Shown: piece by piece, positions 35,301 to 43,753 of the stretch | Position numbering within the stretch: position 1 is the first letter of the stretch | Layout: the number at the start of each line of letters is the position of its first letter | Source of the DNA: Aurantibacillus circumpalustris | GTDB lineage: Bacteria; Bacteroidota; Bacteroidia; B-17B0; Aurantibacillaceae | Length of the DNA: 64,000 bases | NCBI RefSeq assembly: GCF_029625215.1 | Contig: NZ_CP121197.1 | Span: forward strand, 3,906,001-3,970,000 | Direction of reading: 5' to 3' | Program-made: the position numbers and the translations under genes | The notes under the pieces: generated by a model | Databases searched by the model: none | Told to the model about the DNA's origin: nothing | The model's input: only the letters and a program-made list of their open reading frames with translations

Positions 35301-35536
35301 AAACTAACTTGTTCAACATAAGGTCCTGAAGAAGGATCAACATTTACAGTTAATGGCCCTGTAACCCCACCTGAATTTAGTGCGGTTGCAAACGCAGTAA
35401 AACTTGTAAAATTTGTTACTGATGCAGGTGCTGCATCGTTAATGGTAACAACTCCTGATAATTGTGCAAAAGCCTTTATACTAAAAAGCAGTAAACAGGC
35501 GAAAAACACTTTCGTGATTTGGTAATTTTTTTTCAT
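32345..35536 (-). CDS. Large secreted protein: parallel beta-helix, Ig-like repeats, T9SS sorting domain
   Basis: A 1063-aa protein with a signal peptide (KAFAQ). Residues 60-480 show beta-helix repeats (N-N-x-I-x-x-N-x-I, GIYFSSSASSGHENLIANNI, HNTVIIDGPGN); 490-800 an Ig-like/jelly-roll part with EGFETL; 810-980 three PKD/Ig-like units of the SxxxxCxGxxVxLTGxG type with Cys pairs; 985-1063 the type A sorting domain (KLYPNPTHGVFAIEL ... GIYYVKITQTDSYEVVKLI). Beta-helix proteins bind or cleave polysaccharides, but no catalytic residues can be named. Expected at the cell surface through T9SS. Confidence 0.85.
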   Translation of the reverse strand: MKKNYQITKVFFACLLLFSIKAFAQLSGVVTINDAAPASVTNFTSFTAFATALNSGGVTGPLTVNVDPSSGPYVEQVSFTQASGISSTNTVTINGNGRVLTFGATSSSNRHTLVLNGADYMFFNNLNIIGTSSSYGLVVHLWNQANNNEFLSCTITAPINSSSSNFVPFSISGSGTSATSSGNSGNNNVVNSCTITGGYYNTVIYGNSGTPKNTGNKVINSNLTEFYYYGLRNYYSENTIVSSNIIDRPTRSSVSTFYGIYCGAGTIDALINGNHIRNPFGVSPTSVSTGYGIYFSSSASSGHENLIANNIISDISSNGTFYGIYVNTYTYNKIYHNTVIIDGPGNTSGTTYGIYSSTSTSPVHNNIVVIDRAGSGTKYCLYTSSSSSAWNSDHNVFNMLSTSGTNGLVYAGTNYTSLATWQAVSSHDMGSSEADPVFSNPAGWDFAPTATVVNNMCPPLEIATDFSLNARSALFPDPGAVEAFNTPCVGTPGPNSFVTPTVAFCPGMVLDLELLNSGSYLNSGYTISWQTATASAVGPFTSVSGATLNSYNTGPILQTIHYRAVITCTAGSSYTTTSQSVNVAPVTTSVVPYHEGFETLALNELPNCSWAASSIGTSNLTYTAPYGNNRVPHNGSNFASFSSSPSGTSYFYTNGIQLVAGITYSASMWYITESGFNDWADLSIMVGAGQTPAGMVTVASTGGTVTPILYTPLSNTFVVPLSGLYYVAVKATSGAGVAPYLTWDDLSITIPCEINGPNLSINASATTICSGQNVLLTGVGADSYLWSGGQTSTVGLFSPTYPQTYTLTGFNALSGCTTTLSQKINVMPSPQVTAFVNGPTGCAGQTVNLVAYGGGNYFWNTGAQGASTFVAPDVTTTYSVIGTNSLGCAGTAIIQVSVSPAPNITVLISKTQLCNGDQLTLTGSGAGTYNWLTSFNSSQTGNPLTINPNASATYTVIGTDNKGCEGETTVSFAVEECTGLTKLSSSNVSKLYPNPTHGVFAIELNKPASKIEISDLTGRVISSYQNVEGKVSFDINAFANGIYYVKITQTDSYEVVKLIKSNN

Positions 35537-36127
35537 GTGTAAAATATTAAATTGTTATTAAAATAGATCGTACTTAAACAAACTTATTAAAAAAAATAAG
35601 TCGACACCAAAAACACATTCATAAAATTTGTTTAATTTTTTTTATTAGAAAAAAACTATACCCGCTGTAACTACCTATTTTATTATATATACAGACGATG
35701 TTACAGAAAATAAAATTGACATGCGTCAATTTTTATTTTTCAAAAAGTTGATGAATGCTAATGTTTAAAATTGACGAAATTCAACTGAGTTTAATAAACT
35801 GAAATAAATCAATAAATAATATTTCTTCATAATTATGAATTCAAACTACTCAAATACGCACGTTGAATTTTAAATTTTGAAATATTTATTGCGATGCGAA
35901 CCTTTGGGTGGATAGAAGTTTTTTTTGAAAAAAAATCAAAAGATGCTTTTATTACTCATTTAATACTGTCAGAAAAATAAAGGTTTCATTGTATTTGAAT
36001 ATATGATAATAACCAATCATATACAATTAATTACCATGGAATAGAAAGTTTTATAGAAGCAATGTGTTTACCTCGACGAATGACAAGAGCTTAAAATGAA
36101 TTAAAAAATGCGTGAATATCTTTCTTA
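35537..36127. other. AT-rich intergenic region with a copy of a dispersed repeat
   Basis: About 590 bases, strongly AT-rich, with no gene-like frame. Positions 36017-36112 hold the 5' part of a repeat that recurs at 39841-39994 and 41201-41362 (shared words include AATTA, GGAATAGAAAGTTTTATAGA, ACGAATGA). The rest probably holds the promoter of the beta-helix gene. Confidence 0.55.
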
Positions 36128-36373
36128 TCAATGAGAAATACAGTCTAATTTAAAATACTCAAAAGCGTTGTATTTACCTTCTGCTAATATTAGTTCATTC
36201 TTATTGTATGAATGAAAACTTCCACTCTCAGTAATCAATTTAATAACACCTTCAGAAACTGGCGAATATTTATTAAGAAATGTTAGTTGTTTCAATCGAT
36301 TTATTTTACTGTTCCTGACTGCGTCGTTTCTTTGTTTCATTGTTTTTCCATAAATAAGTTGTTTTGGTGTCAA
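36128..36373 (-). pseudogene. Fragment of a Crp/Fnr-type cyclic-nucleotide-binding domain
   Basis: An 81-aa frame whose residues 28-75 (FLNKYSPVSEGVIKLITESG...YNKNELILAEGKYNAFEYFKL) match the start of the Crp/Fnr cNMP-binding domain. It then stops where the glycine-containing strand and the rest of the domain and HTH should follow. I read it as a truncated remnant; it is not long enough to be a functional regulator. It is next to a dispersed repeat, in line with local rearrangement. Confidence 0.5.
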
Positions 36374-36401
36374 CTTATTTTCAAGACGAGAATAAGAAAA
36401 T

Positions 36402-36434
36402 AAAAAAGGCCATCCAAATGGACGGCCTTTTTTA
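36402..36434 (-). terminator. Intrinsic terminator after the glycine-rich protein gene
   Basis: AAAAAGGCC-A-TCC and GGA-C-GGCCTTTTT pair around an AAAT loop (one mismatch), with a T-run on the minus strand, 17 bases past the stop codon. Confidence 0.85.
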
Positions 36435-36450
36435 TTTTATTCTCGGTAAA

Positions 36451-39132
36451 TCAATGGACGATGATTTTTGTAGCATTATTTGAAGAGCTGTTTTGATCAG
36501 CTACAAAATAAATACCTGGTATTAAATCCCTTACTTCATATTTGAAATTATTTTCCACATTGAGACTGATAACACTGGTCTTTTGTCCTAAAGCATTTAT
36601 CAGCAATAGCTCAAGAGGTCTGTCTGATTGAATGCTAAAGTTTCCTTCACTCGGATTAGGATAAACAAGAATACCTGTTAGGCTTTTTGAAACCTCGCTA
36701 AGTCCTGTGCAGGAACTCACAATTGCCTGATAGGAAGTTGTATTATCACAACCATTGGCATCAATTCCCAAAACTGTATATGTTTGTCCGGTGATAGTAG
36801 GTGTGATGATCAATATACTATTACTGCTACCTCCAGTCCAGGTATAATTCTGAGCTCCGCTAACAGAAAGTGTATTGGTTTCGTTTTTGCAAATGGTTTC
36901 CCGTTGCGGCGAAACTGACAAAGTAGGAAGCGGATTTACTACGATAGCGAAGGTATGGGTAACAGGACAATTAACAGACAAAGTACTTGTCGTAGCTATT
37001 AGCGTTACTATTAGGCTTTGAGCAGGTTGTGTAGTGTAAACACCAATGTTTCCGGTAGATGTGGAATTCCAGGAATAATTATTGGCGCCGCTGGCGAATA
37101 CCGTTACGCTTTTTCCGGCACATACATTGGTATTGGTCGGTAATGTGAGATTCGGAACAATAGCCGAGATGGTAACCGTTTTTTCAGTTGTGCAGGTATT
37201 GGTAATATGACTACCTGTTACGGTAAAAACTGTTGTGGCATTCACCGTGGTTACGTAGATGGCTGTTGAAGGACCACCTGTCCATACATAAGAATCGCCT
37301 CCACTTGCAGTGATTGTTGCAGTTGCACCTGAACACAATAAAGTTGGATTTGCATTGATATTTATTATAGGAGGAGAATCGACAACCACCAACTGCTGCT
37401 GTGTAGAAGTACAACCCACCGTATTCTCGCCAGTAACAACATATAACGTTGAAGTGGAAGGACTGACTGTGATTGTGTTCCCATTCACATTCCCCGGCAT
37501 CCATGTGTATGTACTCGCTCCATTAACGCTCATGGTTAAGGATTGTCCTTCACAAACAGCCGGAGCGCTACTTACAATGGTAATGGTGGGACTGGGCTTC
37601 GTGTTTATTGTCACAGTTTCAGTTCCTGAACAAGTTCCATCCGATCCGAATACAGTATATACCATACTGCTTGCTGGAGCTATAATGGCGGTAATCCCAG
37701 TACTGTTAGTCGGATACCAGGTATAATTGCTCACCGAAGATGCCGCTGTTAAAGTAGTTGTTACACCTTGGCATACCAACGTAGAGGTGGCAGAAACAGT
37801 TATCTGAACCGGTGTCACGGTTATAGCAGTGGTGGCAGACGCTACGCCACAAGGGTTTTGTCCGTTAACCGTGTAAATAGTAGTTGAAGACGGCGTAAAC
37901 GATTGTCCGTTTACAACTCCAGAATTCATCCATGTATAGGTTGCAGCGCCACTGGCAGTTAGGGTTGCCGTTTGACCTGGACAAATAGTATTGCTAGGGT
38001 TTGAGATACTCATGACAGGCAGGCCGGAAGTTACGCTGACACTTTTACTGGCATTTGCATTACAGGCTAAAGAACTTGTTGCTGCAAGAGAATAAACCGT
38101 ATTGGTGGTTGGCGCCACTACAATAGAACTGGTAGTCTGTCCCGTACTCCATGAATAATTGCTTGTTGCATTGGTTGTAAGGGTGAGTGATTGTCCGCTG
38201 CAAATTGAAGGGTTTGAAGTATTGGTTCCTGAAGAAAAGATGGTAATGCTGCATAACTCTGTAATGAGCACTCTGCCGTTTCCTGTAAGATCTGGATTGG
38301 CAACATAACCGGTTTGACCGAACATAATAGTTGTACCACTAGTTACTCCACCAATGTAGCCAGAGCCACCACCACCACCGCCTTGCGATGATGAACTATT
38401 GCCAGTAGCACCGCCACCACCACCATAATAACCGCCGCCGCCACCGCCGCCGCCAGACTTAGAAGCTGCTGTACCTCCATCTCCACCTAAACCCAATGCT
38501 CCGTTTGTTCCAATTATATTACCAGTGCTTCCACTAGCGAGTCCGCCTGCAAGCTGTGTGCCACCGCCTCCATTGTAAGTATTTCCACCGTTTCCTCCTG
38601 ATGCTCCTCCTCCATTTCCACCTGGATAAGAAATGCTATAAACGCCGCCACCACCAGCACCAGCAACAATAACACGGTTGCTTAGCGCAGTACCTCCAAC
38701 ACGTACATCAGTACCACCGCCACCGCCGCCGGCACGGTATGATGTTGTAGTAACATAATTATTTGCACCAGACGCACCACCACCATTGAATCCCCCGGCA
38801 CAAATTTGTCCTACCGTTGTACCGTTAGCGTCTGTTCCCGCTCCGCCTGCATAAATATATATAGTTTGTCCAATCGTTAGATTAAGGATACCAGAAGAAT
38901 ATCCTCCTCTGCCACTATTGGCAATTTGACTTGTTTGATAACCCTTTCCGCCATCGGCACCCCAACACTCTATTGAATAATTACCTGCCGGGAGGGATAT
39001 GTTTTGTGAACTTCCTGTGTACACGAAAGTGTAGGTTGTTTGTGAGTATGCCGTACCCAAAAAAATGATCAATGCAAGGGCAAAAAATCCTCGTTTTGCG
39101 TTTGAAAATAATTTGTAAATATTTTTTTTCAT
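36451..39132 (-). CDS. Secreted glycine-rich protein with Ig-like repeats and T9SS sorting domain
   Basis: An 893-aa protein with a signal peptide (YSQ). Residues 30-290 form a glycine-rich domain (GAGGGGVYSI, GGNGGGASGGNGGN, KSGGGGGGGGYYGGGG) preceded by TYTFVYTGSSQNISLPAGNYSI; it resembles the glycine-rich domain found in Bacteroidota surface proteins. Residues 300-810 hold seven or so Ig/PKD-like units with the phrase x-ICxGQxxTLTxxG. A type A sorting domain (LVYPNPSEGNFSIQS ... GIYFVADQNSSSNNATKIIVH) ends the protein. It is likely an adhesin or sheath component exported by T9SS; function is inferred. Confidence 0.85.
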   Translation of the reverse strand: MKKNIYKLFSNAKRGFFALALIIFLGTAYSQTTYTFVYTGSSQNISLPAGNYSIECWGADGGKGYQTSQIANSGRGGYSSGILNLTIGQTIYIYAGGAGTDANGTTVGQICAGGFNGGGASGANNYVTTTSYRAGGGGGGTDVRVGGTALSNRVIVAGAGGGGVYSISYPGGNGGGASGGNGGNTYNGGGGTQLAGGLASGSTGNIIGTNGALGLGGDGGTAASKSGGGGGGGGYYGGGGGATGNSSSSQGGGGGGSGYIGGVTSGTTIMFGQTGYVANPDLTGNGRVLITELCSITIFSSGTNTSNPSICSGQSLTLTTNATSNYSWSTGQTTSSIVVAPTTNTVYSLAATSSLACNANASKSVSVTSGLPVMSISNPSNTICPGQTATLTASGAATYTWMNSGVVNGQSFTPSSTTIYTVNGQNPCGVASATTAITVTPVQITVSATSTLVCQGVTTTLTAASSVSNYTWYPTNSTGITAIIAPASSMVYTVFGSDGTCSGTETVTINTKPSPTITIVSSAPAVCEGQSLTMSVNGASTYTWMPGNVNGNTITVSPSTSTLYVVTGENTVGCTSTQQQLVVVDSPPIININANPTLLCSGATATITASGGDSYVWTGGPSTAIYVTTVNATTVFTVTGSHITNTCTTEKTVTISAIVPNLTLPTNTNVCAGKSVTVFASGANNYSWNSTSTGNIGVYTTQPAQSLIVTLIATTSTLSVNCPVTHTFAIVVNPLPTLSVSPQRETICKNETNTLSVSGAQNYTWTGGSSNSILIITPTITGQTYTVLGIDANGCDNTTSYQAIVSSCTGLSEVSKSLTGILVYPNPSEGNFSIQSDRPLELLLINALGQKTSVISLNVENNFKYEVRDLIPGIYFVADQNSSSNNATKIIVH

Positions 39133-39191
39133 GATACTGTTTGTTTTAGTTTGAGGGAATTACTGTTTTCAATTTTTAATCTGTCACTACA

Positions 39192-39521
39192 CTAGTCTGC
39201 ACCAGGACTACCGCCACCACTCGGGTTGTAATGCCCTGTAATACGCGTTTCTGTGATCCATATACCTGGTGCAGGCAAGACAAACTGTTCTCTGTTTTGT
39301 TTATAAACGGTTACAGATCTCATAAGGTTACTTGTTGAGTGAGAGTTTTTGGTTTGTAATTGCGCAGAACCAATGGCGCCCATAACTCTGCAAGGCTTAA
39401 AAGTCAAAGCCTTCTGTGAGTATGAATTCCCTGCGAGCAGAATCGCGAAATTGAGAGATAAATTCCTAGTGGCAATTATGCTCTTACAGCCACAGGATTG
39501 AAAGTAATTTTCTTTCCCCAT
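39192..39521 (-). pseudogene. Decayed fragment of a glycine-rich-domain surface protein
   Basis: A 109-aa frame. The stretch ALTFKPCRVMGAIGSAQLQ, then SVTVYKQNREQFVLPAPGIWITE and a GGGSPGAD end, matches the opening of the widespread glycine-rich surface-protein domain (CGATG...GPTQ, VTV...GIQ-F-LPA-G-Y-I-A-GA-GG). Conserved glycines and the tyrosines are replaced, and the reading ends abruptly. I read it as a relic related to the intact gene immediately downstream, though not an exact copy. Confidence 0.45.
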
Positions 39522-40068
39522 AGTTTAGGATTTAATGTATTTCTAAGATAATAAAAATATCAATCTAAACACAAAAATTTATTGCATCGTAATTTAACAA
39601 CTATAACCCCTATATTTTTTGAATTTAAAACCTTTTCCATACATATTGAATTACGGAAACCTCCTTGCTCTGCAGGTTACAATAACCAGCGGGGTGTTTC
39701 AAATGCCGTATTACGCAATACTACATATGCTCCCAAAAAAAGTGATTGAGAGTTTAAGAGCAAATATTTTATTTATTAAATAATTATAATAAAAAAATCT
39801 TCAATAAAATCTAGATTTGCCACGAAGCCAAAAGAGTGCTTGCATTCATCAGCATTAATTATCAAGGAAAAGAAAGTTTAATAAAAGTAATGTGCTTACC
39901 CCAACGAATGATAAGGGTTTAAGTGAATTAAAAATTCAGATTTTACTTAGGCCGCAGGATTACAAAACGATAGTTATAAGAACCTGCGGAGCGGAATTTT
40001 TTCACGATTAGTAAAAAATAAAATAGTAATTGAAAAATAAACTAAGGCGGCTATGTTCTTTCTATTTA
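39522..40068. other. Intergenic region with dispersed repeat copy 2
   Basis: About 550 bases without a plausible gene. A dispersed repeat occupies 39841-39994. Its 3' end is a hairpin-forming CCGCAGGATTACAAAACGATAGTTATAAGAACCTGCGG, related to the copy at 41201-41362 and to a short piece near 46060. Confidence 0.6.
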
Positions 40069-40587
40069 TCATTTCACTAAAACAAGATTATAATTACCTG
40101 CTATGTCGCGGTTATACAGGCCGTCATGCTTGCAACTCATTTCAATTCTGTTTTTGCTAAGCGAGGTAATTATCCAATACGAACCCCCGCACCATAGCCT
40201 AAAAACATTCATGGCGCAACCGCCTTCTGTATGATTATCGCAATCTGATATTCCATTAAAAAACTTAAGTCCATTTTCGCCTGACTTGTATTCAAATAGG
40301 TTTTCATAACCGGTTCCGTTCACAATAGGGCTAGGATAATCTTTAGCCTTTTTACTTTTAAAGACCATACGAGCTATCTCTTTATTAGAGTTTAAAGAAG
40401 GGAATGCATAAGCTGAAGAATCTAGTCCGTTAGCAATGTATTTATCAACATACCAAACACCATCCCCATCAAATAATTCTTTTATAGGTTCTAAATCATC
40501 AGGCAGTTTATCCTTTCTGCAAGCCGTGCTAATAGTTAAAAGGCACACTATCATAACAAGAAAACCAATTTTACTTTTCGTTCTCAT
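40069..40587 (-). CDS. Small lipoprotein, function unknown
   Basis: 172 residues from the ATG at 40587, giving MRTKSKIGFLVMIVCLLTISTACRK, a clear lipoprotein signal (Cys in STACRK); a longer frame begins at 40614. The mature part includes LFDGDGVWYVDKYIANGLDSS and ISDCDNHTEGGCAMNVFRLWCGGSYWIITSL, resembling lipocalin-like small Bacteroidota lipoproteins, but no family can be named. It stands alone between repeats and a broken toxin gene. Confidence 0.6.
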   Translation of the reverse strand: MRTKSKIGFLVMIVCLLTISTACRKDKLPDDLEPIKELFDGDGVWYVDKYIANGLDSSAYAFPSLNSNKEIARMVFKSKKAKDYPSPIVNGTGYENLFEYKSGENGLKFFNGISDCDNHTEGGCAMNVFRLWCGGSYWIITSLSKNRIEMSCKHDGLYNRDIAGNYNLVLVK

Positions 40588-40632
40588 ATTTTGCATTTCT
40601 TTATTATTGAACAAAATTATTATCTTTTAATG

Positions 40633-40789
40633 CTATTTGGGCGGAGAAATAGGAATTCGAACCCCCAGAACTTCCATTTTTTTCATGACCTTTTTAAATT
40701 TCCTTTCATGTCCATTTTTTTTCGAGATACGCTATTATTTTATCAAAACTGGAAATTGCTCTTGTAGACCAAACTATTTTTTTAGCCAT
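40633..40789 (-). pseudogene. ParE/RelE-type toxin gene, frameshifted and truncated
   Basis: The ATG at 40789 lies inside the end of the antitoxin gene, the usual toxin-antitoxin overlap. The frame gives MAKKIVWSTRAISSFDKIIA, then YLEKKWT, a clear ParE N-terminus (V-W-S-x-x-A-x-x-x-x-x-x-I-x-x-Y-L-E). TGA follows at 40706-40708. In a shifted frame it continues ERKFKKVMKKMEVLG and then runs into a tRNA-3'-end-like sequence and stops at 40633. About two thirds of the normal toxin is missing, so the gene cannot be active. Confidence 0.75.
40639..40666 (-). repeat. tRNA 3'-end fragment (probable att remnant)
   Basis: The minus strand reads GGGGGTTCGAATTCC then TATTTCTCCGCC: a T-arm with its GTTCGAAT loop followed by an acceptor 3' strand ending in a G discriminator-like base and CC. 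No anticodon arm precedes it; instead the toxin coding sequence joins directly. The sequence resembles the 3' end of serine tRNAs with GGAGA acceptor stems. Such 3'-end copies are left by integrase-mediated insertion into tRNA genes. Confidence 0.6.
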
Positions 40790-41007
40790 TTCTCATACTT
40801 TTCCATGACTTGATCATTTGAAATACCATCACCATTGTCGAGTTCCATCAAAGCAAATTCAACATCTGCCTTTACTTTATCGTTGAGTTCATCCCAAAGA
40901 TCAGCATCCTCAGTTTTGATAAGATTTTTTATTTTCTCAATCAAATCTTTGCTCTCTATGTTTAAAATTAGTTGAGTAAGTTTTAATTTTTCGGCAGAAA
41001 GGTTCAT
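40774..41007 (-). CDS. Addiction-module antitoxin-like protein
   Basis: A 77-aa protein with a helical body typical of the small addiction-module component family (LSAEKLKLTQLILNIESKDLIEKI ... VEFALMELDNGDGISNDQVMEKYEKWL). Its stop overlaps the start of the broken ParE-type toxin, so it is an orphan antitoxin. The gene itself is intact. Confidence 0.7.
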   Translation of the reverse strand: MNLSAEKLKLTQLILNIESKDLIEKIKNLIKTEDADLWDELNDKVKADVEFALMELDNGDGISNDQVMEKYEKWLKK

Positions 41008-41200
41008 GAAATTTAATTTTATGCTTTATAAAGATACAAATTTTCACACACACTTTAAAGCATATATTGACGGTAGAAGCTATTGAAATGGTACAAAACT
41101 ACCTTAATGTAGAAAGTCACTGAAGATATATATCCTTAAGTCTCAAAACTTCGCTACACTGTAGCTTAATATTCAGAAGAAGTAGGAAAGAAGGGCCGCT

Positions 41201-41362
41201 TGTATTCATCAACATTAATTATCATGGAATGGAAAGTTTAATAGAAGTAGTATGTCTACTCCAACGAATGATAAGGGTTTATGTGGATTAAAAATCCGAA
41301 GTCTGTGCAGTGTATACCGCAGGATTGCATTCCGATAGTTATCGGAACCTGCGGAGCGAGCG
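41201..41362. repeat. Dispersed repeat copy 3
   Basis: Starts TGTATTCATCAACATTAATT and ends CCGCAGGATTGCATTCCGATAGTTATCGGAACCTGCGGAGCG in structure, with an internal CCGATAGTTATCGG palindrome and outer CCGCAGG/CCTGCGG arms. It matches the copy at 39841-39994 over most of its length and the shorter one at 36017-36112. The rest of the gap 41008-41422 shows no gene. Confidence 0.65.
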
Positions 41363-41422
41363 TTGGGGTGGTGCTGGGGAGATGGTTCTTTATGGTCAAC
41401 AGAGGGCTTAGTGATACTGTTA

Positions 41423-43753
41423 TCATTTCAAATAAATTTCTTGTGTTGCATTACATAACCCAATTATATTATTGTTAACAGAGCTAATTCCTTCGTAACG
41501 CCCTCTAATTTCATTACTCCAGCAATAAGGAGGTTGATGATATGCAACCAATTCTGTTTTTGTAAGTATGAGTACATTTCCATTTTTTGTGATTTTTTTA
41601 GACTTTCTGTTAATTGAATCTATCAGCGTTCTAATCCCCTTTTTTTCTTTATCATTTAAGTGATTTTTTAAAGTAGCGAAAAGTAAAATCGACCCAGGGA
41701 ATAGGCCATTCAAAATTTTCATCTTTTTAAAATCGTTAGCTTCAAAATCATTATTCGTTTTACATTCTGCCAAAACTAAATATGTTTCAGAAACCCCAAA
41801 ACGGTTTTCTTGAAAAAAAAGACCTAAATCAACTTCAATTGAGTTTTTTATTTCTATACCTTTGATATTAAAGCTAAAAAGCGAAGTCGTTGGATAGTGA
41901 GCATGCAACGTGAAAAAATTATGTGATAATAATACACTGTAAGCTCCATAGGAACGATTCGGTAATCCAAAAGGGCCTTTAGATTTATATGCCGTTACAA
42001 TTTCACTTGGACTATGAACAGGGGTTGTAAAAGTTGACAGACATTTATAGCATCTTAATTCTTCCGCTAAACTGTTTAACGCATACCAATTCCTTTGTGT
42101 ACATATTGGACATTGAATCTCAAAACCTAATTCAAATATTTTTTTATCAGTTAATTGTTGCATCAAATCACTAGCTTTAAAGAACAATTTCTGAATTTGA
42201 ATTATCTTTTTTAATTTACCTAGCACCTCTGATGCTTTTAGGTGGATGTTGTTTTTAAACTGATCCAAAAGATCTACTATCCCTTCTCTTCCAATTGTTA
42301 GCATAACTCCGTATTTACCTTCCAGTTGAAAGTACATTTGTTCGGTAAGTCTCCCCGCATAAGACTTTTCCGCAATAAACCCTGATTGCTTAAACCAACT
42401 AATCATTATTTCATCAGCTTTAGGAATTAAAAAGCCTACATTCCTTTCATAATTATTTGCTAAATATAAAACTCCATTTTTCGAAATTCGCCATTCATCT
42501 CTAAAGCTTGTGTAACTGAATAAGTGGTTTTTTATTCCTTGAGGTATCACTTCGGCATTCAGAGCAGAGGAACTGTATAAGTTATAGTTTATTTCATTTA
42601 CAAAATAATACTCCCCACTTCTTGGAAAGTCATAATTAAAAAATTTAGGTGCAAGCACCTCTACTTCAATCCTCTCCTTTTGTACAGTTAGCTCGGTTCT
42701 CTTTTCATCTGCCATTAGGTCAATGTTATGAATAAAATCAGAAGTGTGAGACCATTTCAACCACATTCTGGGTATCAAAGCCTGAACAAGAAATTTTGGG
42801 CTACTTAAATTAAGGCTGGGATTTACGATCTCTTTTAAATATTTTATGAATGTATCAAATTCATGCTTCTCAACCCCAGGCGCCTTTATGACTTTTGCAG
42901 TTCTAAATACATTTGGATTAGCGCTAAATACTTCATAGTGTTCTTCAATAAATTTAACGATTAATTCTTTAGTTTCTTGAGATCTGTAACTTTGCTTCGG
43001 AATAGGAATTATTCTCCATCCTAAAGCCCTCAAATTCCAATAGGTTATCACATCAAGTGCATTTTTACTATCAACAAATAAAATACATTGACTCTCTTCA
43101 CGATTAATTTTGAAATCATTTTTTATGTAAAGAAACGAAAGCCGCCTCAAAAACAAATCGGATCGAGTAAGAAATTTACCAAAATTCGAAGTGCTAACCA
43201 CCTCCTTTTTTGCATCTAAGAGTTTCGAAAAGCTTGTCCAAAAAGATTTTTCCACTTTGTCTGGCATTACACCGAAAATAGCAGAAAGAAGTAGTTCCGC
43301 ACTAGAGTCAAATTCAGGAATGGTAATCTTTGGCGGATATTTCGGAACAAATTTAAATTCATCAGTCACATATTGTTCTAATATTTCAAATAAACCAATA
43401 CCATATTTCGGTAAAGCAGTCCTTTCTAATCCATCAAGAATTTCTTTAAAATTTATAACTTTTCGCCCTCTAAAGTTAATTTTCTTAAGATCGACCTGAT
43501 TTACATTAACGATTATGTCTGGATCAAAGGTTTCGATATAGTTTTCAATGAATTCTTCAGTGGTTATACCTTTCAAGGTGTCTTTAAGAACATTAGGGAT
43601 TCTTTTGAAAAAAGGAATAACGGCATTGTGCTGTCCAGCCCACAAAAATGTGTTTGCCTTAATAACGTCTAATAGATCGTTGTTTTTTTTATAATCTACA
43701 ATAAATGCAAACTTGATAGGTCTCAACCTCACTGTAACAGTTCCTGTTGACAT
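41423..43753 (-). CDS. 776-aa protein with zinc ribbon and PD-(D/E)XK-like C-terminal domain, candidate defence protein
   Basis: I do not recognise the full-length family. Residues 1-200 look alpha/beta with IVDYKKNNDLLDVIKANTFLWAGQ; 200-330 has FRTAKVIKAPGVE. A zinc ribbon occupies about 560-590 (CPICTQRNWYALN, then RCYKCLSTF). The C-terminal part has EVDLGLFFQENRFGVSETYLVLAECKTN (about 655-685), an acidic residue followed by E-C-K, as in PD-(D/E)XK nucleases. It sits in an accessory island with TIR and toxin genes, so anti-phage or restriction-type activity is plausible but unproven. Codon content is AT-rich like the neighbours. Confidence 0.6.
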   Translation of the reverse strand: MSTGTVTVRLRPIKFAFIVDYKKNNDLLDVIKANTFLWAGQHNAVIPFFKRIPNVLKDTLKGITTEEFIENYIETFDPDIIVNVNQVDLKKINFRGRKVINFKEILDGLERTALPKYGIGLFEILEQYVTDEFKFVPKYPPKITIPEFDSSAELLLSAIFGVMPDKVEKSFWTSFSKLLDAKKEVVSTSNFGKFLTRSDLFLRRLSFLYIKNDFKINREESQCILFVDSKNALDVITYWNLRALGWRIIPIPKQSYRSQETKELIVKFIEEHYEVFSANPNVFRTAKVIKAPGVEKHEFDTFIKYLKEIVNPSLNLSSPKFLVQALIPRMWLKWSHTSDFIHNIDLMADEKRTELTVQKERIEVEVLAPKFFNYDFPRSGEYYFVNEINYNLYSSSALNAEVIPQGIKNHLFSYTSFRDEWRISKNGVLYLANNYERNVGFLIPKADEIMISWFKQSGFIAEKSYAGRLTEQMYFQLEGKYGVMLTIGREGIVDLLDQFKNNIHLKASEVLGKLKKIIQIQKLFFKASDLMQQLTDKKIFELGFEIQCPICTQRNWYALNSLAEELRCYKCLSTFTTPVHSPSEIVTAYKSKGPFGLPNRSYGAYSVLLSHNFFTLHAHYPTTSLFSFNIKGIEIKNSIEVDLGLFFQENRFGVSETYLVLAECKTNNDFEANDFKKMKILNGLFPGSILLFATLKNHLNDKEKKGIRTLIDSINRKSKKITKNGNVLILTKTELVAYHQPPYCWSNEIRGRYEGISSVNNNIIGLCNATQEIYLK

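Noticed and set aside
36451-39132. CRISPR-like or satellite repeat in the glycine-rich part
   Set aside because: The repetition follows codons for Gly (GGN) within one open frame and has no constant spacers.
40639-40666. A full tRNA gene
   Set aside because: Only the T arm and acceptor 3' strand are present; the upstream sequence is toxin coding sequence with no anticodon arm.
41281-41478. Frame inside the dispersed repeat copy 3
   Set aside because: It lies in repeat sequence and overlaps the end of the 776-aa gene; the similar copy at 39841 does not keep it open.
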